Shown here one piece after another: positions 51,369 through 59,175 of a stretch of DNA of 64,000 nucleotides (position 1 is its first letter; every line of letters begins with the position of its first letter). Both the position numbers and the translations under genes were made by a program. The notes under the pieces are model-generated. The model was not told the origin of the DNA, ran no database searches, and was given only the letters and a program-made list of their open reading frames with translations. Source of the stretch: Solimonas sp036405815 (GTDB lineage: Bacteria; Pseudomonadota; Gammaproteobacteria; Nevskiales; Nevskiaceae); NCBI GenBank assembly GCA_036405815.1, contig DASWWX010000043.1, positions 4,367 to 68,366 on the forward strand, given 5' to 3'.

Positions 51369-51390
51369 GTCGACAGACTCAGGACGACAG
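51369..51390. repeat. Sequence resembling a widespread intergenic repeat, left of hipBA
   Basis: GTCGACAGACTCAGGACGAC resembles the frequently seen bacterial intergenic motif TTCGACAGGCTCAGGACGAA (from memory). It lies between the symporter stop and the hipB promoter. A second, different widespread motif lies just right of hipA at 53124-53150. Confidence 0.4.
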
Positions 51391-51403
51391 TATAATTCGT
51401 CTT

Positions 51404-51453
51404 ATATGGCGAATATATTGACTTAATTCAGTTAAATCGCCATATTCGGCGAT
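51404..51453 (+). promoter_or_regulatory. hipB promoter with inverted-repeat operators
   Basis: TTGACT (51418-51423), a 17-base spacer and CATATT (51441-51446) end 8 bases before the hipB ATG, so the message may be leaderless. A perfect TATAAT at 51391-51396 is an alternative -10. ATATGGCGA (51404-51412) and its inverse TCGCCATAT (51437-51445) flank the -35. ATCGCC-N6-GGCGAT (51436-51453) overlaps the -10. These are likely HipB binding sites for autoregulation. Confidence 0.65.
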
Positions 51454-51813
51454 ATGAAGATTCAGGCCGATCACGGTGATGAGGCGGTGCTGGAGGCCCT
51501 GGGCGCCCGCCTCGCGGCGATGCGCGTGGGCCGCAACCTGACGCAAGCCCAGCTCGCACAGGAAGCCGGCGTATCCAAGCGCACGGTGGAGCGCCTGGAG
51601 TCCGGCGCGGGCGGCACGCAGTTGTCCGCCTTCATCCGCATCTGCCGCCTGCTCGGTGTGCAGGAGCGACTGGAGCTGCTGCTGCCGGAACCCGCACCGA
51701 GCCCGCTGGCGCAACTCAAGCTCAAGGGGCGCACGCGCAAGCGCGCATCGGGCACCGCAACCGGCATCGCGGAGCCGGCACCCCACGGTGAACGTTGGAG
51801 CTGGAAGACGTGA
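51454..51813 (+). CDS. hipB: HipB-type antitoxin, XRE-family HTH
   Basis: A 119-residue protein. The HTH is at about residues 18-70: 'LGARLAAMRVGRNLTQAQLAQEAGVSKRTVERLESG' in outline. The C-terminal tail is Arg/Lys/Ala rich and probably flexible, as in antitoxins that are degraded. It binds its operators and neutralises the HipA kinase. The ATG has no ribosome site and lies directly after the -10 box. Its 3' end overlaps the hipA start by 19 bases. Confidence 0.87.
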   Translation: MKIQADHGDEAVLEALGARLAAMRVGRNLTQAQLAQEAGVSKRTVERLESGAGGTQLSAFIRICRLLGVQERLELLLPEPAPSPLAQLKLKGRTRKRASGTATGIAEPAPHGERWSWKT

Positions 51814-53120
51814 CCACCGTCGCCGCAATCCAGCTCTGGGGCCGCACGATCGGCGCCGTGTCGCTGGAGGATGGCGCGCAGACGGCGGCGTTCGAGTACG
51901 TGCCGGCCTTCGTCGGCAGCGGCATCCAGCTCTCGCCGTTGCGCATGCCGCTGGCGCAAACCGTCTACCGCTTCCCTGAGCTGGCACCGCAGACGTTCCA
52001 CGGCCTGCCGGGCCTGCTCGCGGATTCCCTGCCCGACCGCTTCGGCAACGCGCTGATCGATCAATGGCTCGCCCTGCAGGGGCGCAAGCCCGAGCACTTC
52101 AATGCCGTGGAGCGCCTGTGCTACGTCGGGTCGCGCGGCATGGGTGCGCTGGAGTTCAAACCCCTGCTGGGCCCCCGCAGCCGCGCGGCACGGCGCGTGG
52201 ATGTGGCGGCGTTGGTGCAACTGGCCTCCGACGTGCTGACGCAGCGCCAGGGTTTGCGCGCGAGCCTGAAGCGCCCGGAGCGGCAGCGCGCGCTGGAAGA
52301 CATCCTGCGCGTCGGCACCTCGGCCGGCGGCGCGCGAGCCAAGGCGGTCATCGCCTGGAATCCGGCGACGAACGAGGTGCGCTCCGGCCAGGTGGCGGCG
52401 GGCTCCGGCTTCGAATACTGGCTGCTGAAGTTCGACGGCGTGTCCGGTAACAAGGACAAGGAGCTGGACGACCCGACCGGCTTCGGCGCCATCGAGTACG
52501 CCTATGCGCTGATGGCGCAAGCCGCCGGCATCACGATGAGCGAGTGCCGCCTGCTGGAAGAAAACGGCCGACGCCACTTCATGACACGCCGCTTCGACCG
52601 CACGGCGGACGGCGCCAAGCTGCACATGCAGTCGCTCGGTGCACTCGCCCACTTCGACTACAACCTCGCCGGCGCGTATTCCTACGAGCAGGCCCTGCAG
52701 GTGATCCGTCAGCTCGAGCTGCCGATGGCCACGGTGGAAGAACAGTTCCGGCGCATGCTGTTCAACCTCGTGGCGCGCAACCAGGACGATCACGTCAAGA
52801 ACATCGCCTTTCTGATGGACCCGCAAGGCCGCTGGTCGCTGGCGCCGGCGTTCGACATTGCCTACAGCTACAACCCGAACGGGACCTGGACCGCGCAGCA
52901 CCAGATGACGGTCAACGGCAAGCGTGACGGCTTCACGCTTGCGGACATCCGCGCCTGCGCCAAGGCGGCGATGCTCAAGCGCGGTCGCGAGCAGTCACTG
53001 CTGGAAGAAGTCAGCGCGGTCGTGCGGCGCTGGTCCGAGTTCGCAGAACAGGCTGGGGTGCCCGCCGACACGCAGAAGCGGATTGCGCGCACGCATCGGC
53101 TGGCTCTGCCCAGGGGTTGA
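51795..53120 (+). CDS. hipA: HipA-type serine/threonine kinase toxin
   Basis: A 441-residue HipA of full length. The N-terminal subdomain 1 is at about 10-110. The glycine-rich, phosphorylatable loop reads G174-T-S176-A-G-G-A, the region where E. coli HipA autophosphorylates Ser150. 'FEYWLLKFDG' is the ATP-side strand. The catalytic loop is NQD331DHVKN, and the metal Asp is in 'LAPAFDIAYSY'. HipA kinases phosphorylate aminoacyl-tRNA synthetases such as GltX and cause persistence. All key residues are present, so it should be active. Confidence 0.93.
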   Translation: MELEDVTTVAAIQLWGRTIGAVSLEDGAQTAAFEYVPAFVGSGIQLSPLRMPLAQTVYRFPELAPQTFHGLPGLLADSLPDRFGNALIDQWLALQGRKPEHFNAVERLCYVGSRGMGALEFKPLLGPRSRAARRVDVAALVQLASDVLTQRQGLRASLKRPERQRALEDILRVGTSAGGARAKAVIAWNPATNEVRSGQVAAGSGFEYWLLKFDGVSGNKDKELDDPTGFGAIEYAYALMAQAAGITMSECRLLEENGRRHFMTRRFDRTADGAKLHMQSLGALAHFDYNLAGAYSYEQALQVIRQLELPMATVEEQFRRMLFNLVARNQDDHVKNIAFLMDPQGRWSLAPAFDIAYSYNPNGTWTAQHQMTVNGKRDGFTLADIRACAKAAMLKRGREQSLLEEVSAVVRRWSEFAEQAGVPADTQKRIARTHRLALPRG

Positions 53121-53123
53121 CGT

Positions 53124-53150
53124 TGTCATTCTGAGCGCAGCGAAGAATCT
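53124..53150. repeat. Sequence resembling a widespread intergenic repeat, right of hipBA
   Basis: The core ATTCTGAGCGCAGCGAAGAA (53129-53148) matches a motif found between genes in many unrelated bacteria (from memory). It also forms a stem: GCAGCGAAGAA with TTCTTGCTGC to about 53160. It lies in the 51-base gap between the convergent hipA and GST genes and may act as a bidirectional terminator. Confidence 0.5.
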
Positions 53151-53171
53151 TCTTGCTGCGCGCGGCGCCCT

Positions 53172-54308
53172 TTAAGGGTGTGACGGCTTGGTGGAGAGCA
53201 GCGAAGGATCAGGGCACTGCGCCAACAGATCCCGCCACACCCGCACCTGGAAACGCTTGGCGACGTGGCGGGCCGGCTCGCCTCGCCACTCGGTGTCGTA
53301 CAGCGCGTCGCTCCGATCGAACGCGGCCTCGTTGTAGCGGCGCTGGCCTTGCTGCGCCAGGCGCTCGTAGGCCTCGACGTTCGCGCGCATCAGCGGCACG
53401 AAGTTGCGGCGCGTCCAATCCAGCAACGGCTCCAGGTCCGGATGCAGGTTCACCCTCCCCTGTGTACCGGTGTGGCGGCCGTCCATGATCGCGCCCAGCC
53501 ACTCCCGCAGGCGCGGCGCGCGCGCGCGCAGGCGGCGCTCGGAGGAGGGATCGCTGAGGTTCATGCCGAGCTGGCCGTAGACGGCGGCATCGGCCAGCGT
53601 GAAGCGGTCGCCGAGCAGATACGGGCGGCTGCGCAGCGCGTGCGCCGCGGCGTCGACGAGTTCATCCCAGCACTGCTCCAGACGCGCATGCGTGGCGGGA
53701 AAGCCCTTGCGCGTGGGCGGCACCGGCTTGCCGTTGCGCGGCCAGCGGGCGTCCGCGGCGGCCACAGAAAACAGGTACGGCAGGCGTCGCGTCTGTCGCT
53801 TTGAAAAGCGGCTGGCCATCAACGGGCGCAGCGGCGGGATCACGAGACTGCGGAATTCGTGGGCCAGGCGCGCACCGGCGTTGTTGTCCTCGCGCGAGAC
53901 GACCCAGCGATGGTGATGCACGCAGTAAAGACCCACCTCATCCAGCGCTTCGTCAATCAGCCGGCAGGCGAAGGCGAGCGTCGGGTCTTCCCAGGGAATG
54001 AGCGGCGTCACGGATTCGTGGCGCTGTTCGTCCAGCCAGCCGGCGATGCCGCTGCTGTCGTGATGCACGGCACCGTCTTCCGTCATCAGGTACGGCACCA
54101 GCGGGTACTCGTCGAGCGGATCGGCACTCGGCCAGCGTTTGACCGTGCGTTGTCGCTGCGCGCGCTTGAGCCGCGCCATCAGCCTGAGATTTTCCAGCGC
54201 GCTGCCACCGTCGGGCCGACGCACGACCGGCAGGCCGGCGTGACGACACAGCGCTTCGATCTTCAGGAAGAACGGCGAGAGTTCGGAGCCCCAGAGGACG
54301 GCGGCCAT
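53172..54308 (-). CDS. Large GST-like protein (378 aa), most diverged paralogue
   Basis: The N-terminal GST domain begins 'VLWGSELSPFFLKIEALCRH', with 'YPLVPYLMTEDGAVHHDSSGIAGWLDE' carrying Val-Pro and the acidic/Ser contacts. 'CVHHHRWVVSRED' occupies the place of the [HY]-x-R-W motif of the three other large GST proteins. 'LLGDRFTLADAAVYGQLGMNL' is the GST_C motif. The extension beyond a normal GST includes 'RHVAKRFQVRVWRDLLAQ'. It stands alone and convergent to hipA. Substrate unknown. Confidence 0.8.
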   Translation of the reverse strand: MAAVLWGSELSPFFLKIEALCRHAGLPVVRRPDGGSALENLRLMARLKRAQRQRTVKRWPSADPLDEYPLVPYLMTEDGAVHHDSSGIAGWLDEQRHESVTPLIPWEDPTLAFACRLIDEALDEVGLYCVHHHRWVVSREDNNAGARLAHEFRSLVIPPLRPLMASRFSKRQTRRLPYLFSVAAADARWPRNGKPVPPTRKGFPATHARLEQCWDELVDAAAHALRSRPYLLGDRFTLADAAVYGQLGMNLSDPSSERRLRARAPRLREWLGAIMDGRHTGTQGRVNLHPDLEPLLDWTRRNFVPLMRANVEAYERLAQQGQRRYNEAAFDRSDALYDTEWRGEPARHVAKRFQVRVWRDLLAQCPDPSLLSTKPSHP

Positions 54309-54452
54309 GGCAAGGATCGGAAACGGGGGATGCCGGCATTAAGGCTCGCGATTGACACCCTGTCAATGCGAGCCTCAGCACCAGCGGCATCCGCCGCTTG
54401 GATGTACCGCCCGGCGCGTCGCGAGGCGTGCGCCCAGACCCAAGCTTTCGCT

Positions 54453-55781
54453 TCAGATCGTCGGCGGCAGCAGCAGCTCGTAGACCATGCCCAACCCGGC
54501 GCCGTAGCCGCCGCCCGGACGCGGGCCACCGCGATCCGACGTGAAGTACATGCGGCGACCATCCGGCGTGAACGAAATGCCGGCGATCTCGGACGCGTCC
54601 TGGCCGACGATCTGCAGCAGCGGCTTGAGCGTGCGGTCCGGCAGGATCACCACCACCTGCATGCTGCCGCCATCCTCGGCCACCAGCACGTCGCCCTGCG
54701 GCGTGACCGTGATGTTGTCCACGCCCGAGAGAATCGGGTTGTCGGAGGTGGCGTGGTCGTAGATAACTTCCAGCGTCTCGCTATGGGAGTCGTAGACCCA
54801 GATGCGGTCGTCGCCCTTGCTCGAAAAATAGATGTAGCCGCGGTGATTCCAGACCCCCTCGCCGCCATCGAACACGCCGGTGCCGTCGATACGATTGCGG
54901 TCCTGCTGCGCACCCGGATTCTGTGCATCGACCCAGCTCACCGGCTGCGGGCCGTGCAGCGCGCCCTCGGTGCCGTCGCCGCCCACCTTCATGACCTGCA
55001 GCTTGCCGCTGCGCAGCGCGGGCCGCGCCGCGCCGCGCGGCCAGTCGGCCTCGTCGGCCACCCAGCGATAGAAGCGGCCGTCCGGCATGTCTTCGGTCAT
55101 GTAGATCATGCGGCGCTCGACATCGACCGCCGTGGCCTCATGCGAGAAGAAGCCCAGCGTCGGCAGCGCGACGGCGCGGTTACGACCCGTGGGATCGCAT
55201 TCCCACACCTGCCCGTTGGGCCACTCCTCGCAGGACAGCCAGGTGTTCCAGGGCGTAACGCAGCCGGCGCAGTTGAACGTGGTGTTGCTCAGGATGCGAT
55301 AGGCATCGGTGATCGTGCCGTCGGCCGAAAATTCCAGCACGCCCACACCACCCAGACCCGGCGTCAGCGTTTCGACGATGTCGGTGATCGGCGCCAGGTC
55401 CGGCACCAGGAAGCCGATGGAGCCGGTGCCCGGAATCTCGCTGTTGGAAACGTAATACCAGCCACCATCGGCCTTCGGCATCACGCCGCCGCCATCCGGG
55501 AAGATGTGCCACAGATAGCTGCTGCTCGACACCGGGCGCTGGTTGGCGATGGCGACGATGCGCGTGGAGAAGCCTGCCGGCAACCGCACGCCGTTGGCGT
55601 CCGGCTCGCCCAAGGGGCCGAGCGTGGCGAAGCGGCCGTTGCCGCCGCTACCCGGGCCATCGTTGCTGCTGCAGCCGGGCAGCACGGCACCCGCGCCCAC
55701 CGCACCGGCAGTGAAGAACAGATTCTGGAGAAAGGCGCGACGGTTGAGGCGGCCGCGGGGCGTGGCGATCAGCGGATTCAT
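54453..55781 (-). CDS. PhoX/DUF839-family protein, Tat-exported
   Basis: A 442-residue protein. The Tat signal has R-R-A-F-L in 'RLNRRAFLQNLFFTAG', then a lipobox-like LPGC. The propeller domain carries 'GGVGVLEFSADGTITDAYRIL', 'NCAGCVTPWNTWLSCEEW', 'FFSHEATAVD' and 'GVDNITVTPQGDVLVAEDGG', all typical of PhoX-like DUF839 proteins. PhoX enzymes are calcium/iron alkaline phosphatases. This one is shorter than the roughly 600-residue PhoX group, so its activity is uncertain. It is divergent from dusA. Confidence 0.85.
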   Translation of the reverse strand: MNPLIATPRGRLNRRAFLQNLFFTAGAVGAGAVLPGCSSNDGPGSGGNGRFATLGPLGEPDANGVRLPAGFSTRIVAIANQRPVSSSSYLWHIFPDGGGVMPKADGGWYYVSNSEIPGTGSIGFLVPDLAPITDIVETLTPGLGGVGVLEFSADGTITDAYRILSNTTFNCAGCVTPWNTWLSCEEWPNGQVWECDPTGRNRAVALPTLGFFSHEATAVDVERRMIYMTEDMPDGRFYRWVADEADWPRGAARPALRSGKLQVMKVGGDGTEGALHGPQPVSWVDAQNPGAQQDRNRIDGTGVFDGGEGVWNHRGYIYFSSKGDDRIWVYDSHSETLEVIYDHATSDNPILSGVDNITVTPQGDVLVAEDGGSMQVVVILPDRTLKPLLQIVGQDASEIAGISFTPDGRRMYFTSDRGGPRPGGGYGAGLGMVYELLLPPTI

Positions 55782-55937
55782 GGCAAGTGGTCTCGATGCG
55801 GGAGCGAGCGGCCACGAGGGGCCGGTCGACGGACGGTCGGAGCGGGCTGTGAATTCAGGAGCGCCGATGATCGCACAGTCCCTACGCGCTCATCGTGACA
55901 GCAGGCTCCGGACGGCTCGAGCCTTTACAATGCGCGC

Positions 55938-56966
55938 ATGTCCGCTGATTCCATCCCCTTCCCGGCGCTGGCCGCGGCCTCGCCGTGGCGCTTCTGCGTC
56001 GCACCGATGCTGGACTGGACCGATCGCCATTGCCGGTTTTTCCTGCGGCAGATGTCGCGCCACACGCGGCTCTACACGGAGATGATCAACACCGGCGCCA
56101 TCGTGCATGGCGCCCGTGCCCGCTTCCTGCGCTTCAATCCCGCCGAGCATCCGGTCGCCTTGCAGTTCGGCGGTTCGGAACTGGATGAGATCCGCCAGGC
56201 CGCCGAGCTGGCCGCCCATTACGGCTACGACGAGATCAATCTGAACTGCGGTTGCCCATCGGACCGCGTGCAGGAAGGCCGCTTCGGTGCCTGCATGATG
56301 AAGGAGCCGGATCACGTCGCCGCCGCCGTGCGCACGATGCGCGCGGCCACCGATCTGCCGGTCACGGTCAAGCACCGTATCGGCGTCGACGACTCCGAGG
56401 ACTATCCGTTCATGCGGCACTTCGTGGAGACCGTGGCCGCCGCCGGCTGCGAGGTCTTCATCGTGCATGCGCGCAAGGCCTGGCTGAAGGGCCTGTCGCC
56501 GAAGGAAAACCGCGAGATTCCGCCGCTGAAGTACGAACTGGTGTACCGGCTCAAGCAGGAATTCCCGCAGCTGACCATCGTCATCAACGGCGGCATCAAG
56601 ACGCTGGACGAATGCGATGAGCACCTGAAGCACGTCGACGGCGTGATGCTGGGCCGCGAGATCTACGAGAATCCCTATCTACTGAGCGCCGTCGATGCGC
56701 GTCTGTTTGGCGATCATCATCCGATGCCGAGCCGTCACGAGGTCATCGATCGCCTGAAGTACTACGCGATGGACGAGATGGACCGCGGCGCGGCGCTGCA
56801 GCACATCACGCGCCATATCCTCGGCCTGTACCGGGGCTTGCCCGGCGGGCGCGCCTTCCGCCGCGTGCTGTCGCAGGGCGCCATCCACGGTTCCACCGAC
56901 ATCGAGCTGCTCGACGACGCGCTGGCCGAGGTGGAAGATTCGCGCGCCCAATCCGTTGTTGCCTGA
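55938..56966 (+). CDS. dusA: tRNA-dihydrouridine(20/20a) synthase
   Basis: A 342-residue FMN enzyme. 'RFCVAPMLDWTDRHCRFFLR' is the DusA opening. 'NLNCGCPSDRVQEGRFGACMM' in outline contains the catalytic Cys (C119 in G-A-C-M). 'VKHRIGVDD' and 'VINGGIKTLDECDEHLKHVDGVMLGREIYENPYLL' in outline are FMN phosphate-binding and DusA-specific. It reduces U20/U20a in tRNA with NADPH. ppiA starts 34 bases downstream and lpxH follows. Confidence 0.96.
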   Translation: MSADSIPFPALAAASPWRFCVAPMLDWTDRHCRFFLRQMSRHTRLYTEMINTGAIVHGARARFLRFNPAEHPVALQFGGSELDEIRQAAELAAHYGYDEINLNCGCPSDRVQEGRFGACMMKEPDHVAAAVRTMRAATDLPVTVKHRIGVDDSEDYPFMRHFVETVAAAGCEVFIVHARKAWLKGLSPKENREIPPLKYELVYRLKQEFPQLTIVINGGIKTLDECDEHLKHVDGVMLGREIYENPYLLSAVDARLFGDHHPMPSRHEVIDRLKYYAMDEMDRGAALQHITRHILGLYRGLPGGRAFRRVLSQGAIHGSTDIELLDDALAEVEDSRAQSVVA

Positions 56967-57000
56967 CCTGACCCCTCACCTTCGCCGCCTGAGAACTGCC

Positions 57001-57588
57001 ATGACGATGACGACGAAAAAACTGATCCTCACCTGCCTGCTGGGAATGACCATGAGCCTTGCCGAAGCCAAAGAACCCGTCCGCGTGCTGCTGGAAACGA
57101 CGATGGGCAACATCACCCTGGAACTGGATGCCGACAAGGCGCCGAAGTCCACCGCCAATTTCGTGCAGTACGTGAAGGACAAGCACTACGACGGCCTGGT
57201 GTTCCACCGCGTCATCCAGAACTTCATGATCCAGGGCGGCGGTTATGACGAATCCTACGCGCAGCGCAAGACGCGCGCGTCGATCGAGAACGAGGCCAAG
57301 AATGGTCTGAAGAACGCACGCGGCACGATCGCGATGGCGCGCACCGGCGAGCCGCACTCGGCCACCTCGCAGTTCTACATCAACCATGTCGACAACACCT
57401 CGCTCGACTACCCGAGCTTCGACGGCTGGGGCTATGCGGTGTTCGGCAAGGTCGTCGACGGTCTGGACGTGGTCGACAAGATCGCCGCCACGCCAACCGC
57501 CGGTGGCCGTCCGTTCGGCCGCGACATGCCGGTGACGCAGGTCGTCATCACCAAGGCGACGCTGGTCGAGGCCAAGGCCGCCAAGTAA
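57001..57588 (+). CDS. ppiA: Cyclophilin-type peptidyl-prolyl isomerase, exported
   Basis: A 195-residue cyclophilin. The start at ATG 57001 gives a signal peptide ending AEA-K around residue 23; the alternative ATG at 57007 is equally possible. 'YDGLVFHRVIQNFMIQGGGYD' contains the catalytic Arg and the FMIQGG motif. 'GTIAMARTGEPHSATSQFYINHVDN' in outline is the Q-F loop. It catalyses proline isomerisation in the periplasm. The A/B naming is tentative, but the signal peptide favours the periplasmic form. Confidence 0.9.
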   Translation: MTMTTKKLILTCLLGMTMSLAEAKEPVRVLLETTMGNITLELDADKAPKSTANFVQYVKDKHYDGLVFHRVIQNFMIQGGGYDESYAQRKTRASIENEAKNGLKNARGTIAMARTGEPHSATSQFYINHVDNTSLDYPSFDGWGYAVFGKVVDGLDVVDKIAATPTAGGRPFGRDMPVTQVVITKATLVEAKAAK

Positions 57589-57625
57589 GCCGGCGCTCTC
57601 GCGAACGGCACGCCGCGCGCCGCGC

Positions 57626-58348
57626 ATGGCCACGCTGTTCCTCTCCGATCTGCATCTGCCGGACGAGCCCTCGCCCTTGCGCGAGGGCTTTTTGCATTTC
57701 CTGCGCGGGCCGGCATGCACGGCATCGGCGGTCTACATCCTCGGCGACCTGTTCGAGTACTGGATCGGCGACGACGTCGGCTTGAGCGCGTATGCCGCCG
57801 AAGTGTCGGCGCTGCGCGCACTGACTGCGCAGGGCGTACCGGTCTATTTCCAGCATGGCAATCGCGACTTCCTGGTCGGCGCGCGCTTTGCCCAGGCCAC
57901 CGGGGTAACGCTGCTGGCCGATCCGCAGCGCATCGAGCTGGACGGCGTGCCGACGCTGCTGGGCCACGGCGACCTCTGGTGCACCGACGACCACGGGTAT
58001 CAGCGCTGGCGCCGCTTCTCGCGCAATCGCCTCGCACAGTGGCTGTTCATGCGACTGCCCGAATCGCGTCGCGAAGCGATCGCGGGCGGCGTGCGCGGAC
58101 AGAGCCACAGCGACAAGCGCATGAAGGCCGAGTCGATCATGGACGTGAATGCGCAGGCCATCGCGCAGGCGTTTCGCACGCAGAAGGTGCAGCGCATCCT
58201 CCACGGCCACACGCACCGGCCCGACGCGCACCGCCTGACGGTCGACGGGCGCGAGGTGGAGCGTTGGGTGCTCGCCGACTGGCACCCCGATCGCATGGAA
58301 TATCTGGAAGCCACCGACGGCACATTGCGCCGCTGCCGGCTCACCTGA
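57626..58348 (+). CDS. lpxH: UDP-2,3-diacylglucosamine diphosphatase
   Basis: A 240-residue metallophosphoesterase. Motifs in order: SDLHLPDE (residues 6-13), GDLFEYWIGDD, GNRD, GHGDLWCTDD and GHTHRP. It hydrolyses UDP-2,3-diacylglucosamine to lipid X at the inner-membrane surface in lipid A synthesis and is essential in most Gram-negatives. The N-terminal SDxH motif is catalytic, so ATG 57626 must be the start. A terminator-shaped hairpin with five T's lies inside the gene at 57667-57693. Confidence 0.96.
   Translation: MATLFLSDLHLPDEPSPLREGFLHFLRGPACTASAVYILGDLFEYWIGDDVGLSAYAAEVSALRALTAQGVPVYFQHGNRDFLVGARFAQATGVTLLADPQRIELDGVPTLLGHGDLWCTDDHGYQRWRRFSRNRLAQWLFMRLPESRREAIAGGVRGQSHSDKRMKAESIMDVNAQAIAQAFRTQKVQRILHGHTHRPDAHRLTVDGREVERWVLADWHPDRMEYLEATDGTLRRCRLT
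57667..57693 (+). terminator. Terminator-shaped hairpin inside lpxH
   Basis: GCCCTCGC (57667-57674), a 6-base loop and GCGAGGGC (57681-57688) are followed by TTTTT (57689-57693). The stem is an 8-bp perfect match. It covers codons 14-23 of lpxH, beyond the essential SDLH motif, so it lies in true coding sequence. It could attenuate transcription when translation is slow, or be coincidence. Confidence 0.45.
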
Positions 58349-58396
58349 GGCCGGTCAGACTTTCGGCCAAGCGGTCGGCGGGGCGGTCGGTCGGCG

Positions 58397-59170
58397 CTAC
58401 TCCACGCCTTCCAGCTCGCTGTCGACGAAGCCCGCCTCGGCGCGCGCGGCTCGGTTCAGCGGCGGGCGGATGCGCACGCCGTGTTCGGCGAGCAAGCGGC
58501 GAAACGTCGATTCGGGTTCGAGGCCGCGTTGTGCGCACAGCCAGCGGAACCAACGCGTCCCGATCTTCACATGCCGCACTTCCTCGGCGAGGATGATTTC
58601 CAGGATCGCGATGGTCTCGGCATCGCGCATTTCGCGAAGCCGGTGAATCATGCCCGGTGTCACGTCCAGACCCCGTGCCTCCAGCACGCGTGGCACCAGC
58701 GCCATGCGCACCAGGGGATCGAAGGCGGTCTTCTCGGCGGACTCCCACAAGCCGTTGTGCGCCGGGAAATCGCCATAGGCGTAACCGAGCGATGCCAGCC
58801 GCGCGTCCAGCATCTGGAAATGCCGTGCCTCGTCCTGCGCCACCGAAATCCAGTCGGCGTAGTAATCGTCCGGCATCCCGTCGAAACGCCAGGCCGCGTC
58901 CAGCGCGAGATTGATCGCGTTGAATTCGATATGCGCAACGGCATGGATCAGCGCTGCCCGCCCTTCGGATGTACCGAGGCCGCGATGCGGCACGTCGTGC
59001 GGATGGATCAAGGCCGGCCGCTCGGGACGGCCCGGAATGGCAGCCGGGTCGTGACCCGCCGCATCGCCAGCGTCCGACGCCAGCGACCCGGAGGCCGGCA
59101 AGCCCAGCACCTGCGCACACTTGGCCTGCGGATCGCGCTCGATCAGCGCGCGGTACCAGCGCTGCCGCAC
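58397..59170 (-). CDS. DUF455-family ferritin-like protein
   Basis: A 257-residue frame. No ATG exists after the metZ stop; GTG 59170, preceded by TGAGG, is the likely start. The ferritin-like di-iron pattern is visible: 'AVAHIEFNAINLALDAAWRF' (E plus helix), 'ISVAQDEARHFQMLDARL' (E-x-x-H) and 'LEIILAEEVRHVKIGTRWF' (E-x-x-H). The family is related to the fold of MiaE-like and ferritin proteins, with no settled function. The gene directly follows metZ with 5 bases between. Confidence 0.85.
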   Translation of the reverse strand: MRQRWYRALIERDPQAKCAQVLGLPASGSLASDAGDAAGHDPAAIPGRPERPALIHPHDVPHRGLGTSEGRAALIHAVAHIEFNAINLALDAAWRFDGMPDDYYADWISVAQDEARHFQMLDARLASLGYAYGDFPAHNGLWESAEKTAFDPLVRMALVPRVLEARGLDVTPGMIHRLREMRDAETIAILEIILAEEVRHVKIGTRWFRWLCAQRGLEPESTFRRLLAEHGVRIRPPLNRAARAEAGFVDSELEGVE

Positions 59171-59175
59171 GAGCC

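Noticed and set aside
57589..57700. Hairpin at 57667 as the ppiA terminator with lpxH starting later
   Set aside because: LpxH needs its N-terminal SDLH metal motif, which lies upstream of the hairpin, so the hairpin is within the coding region.
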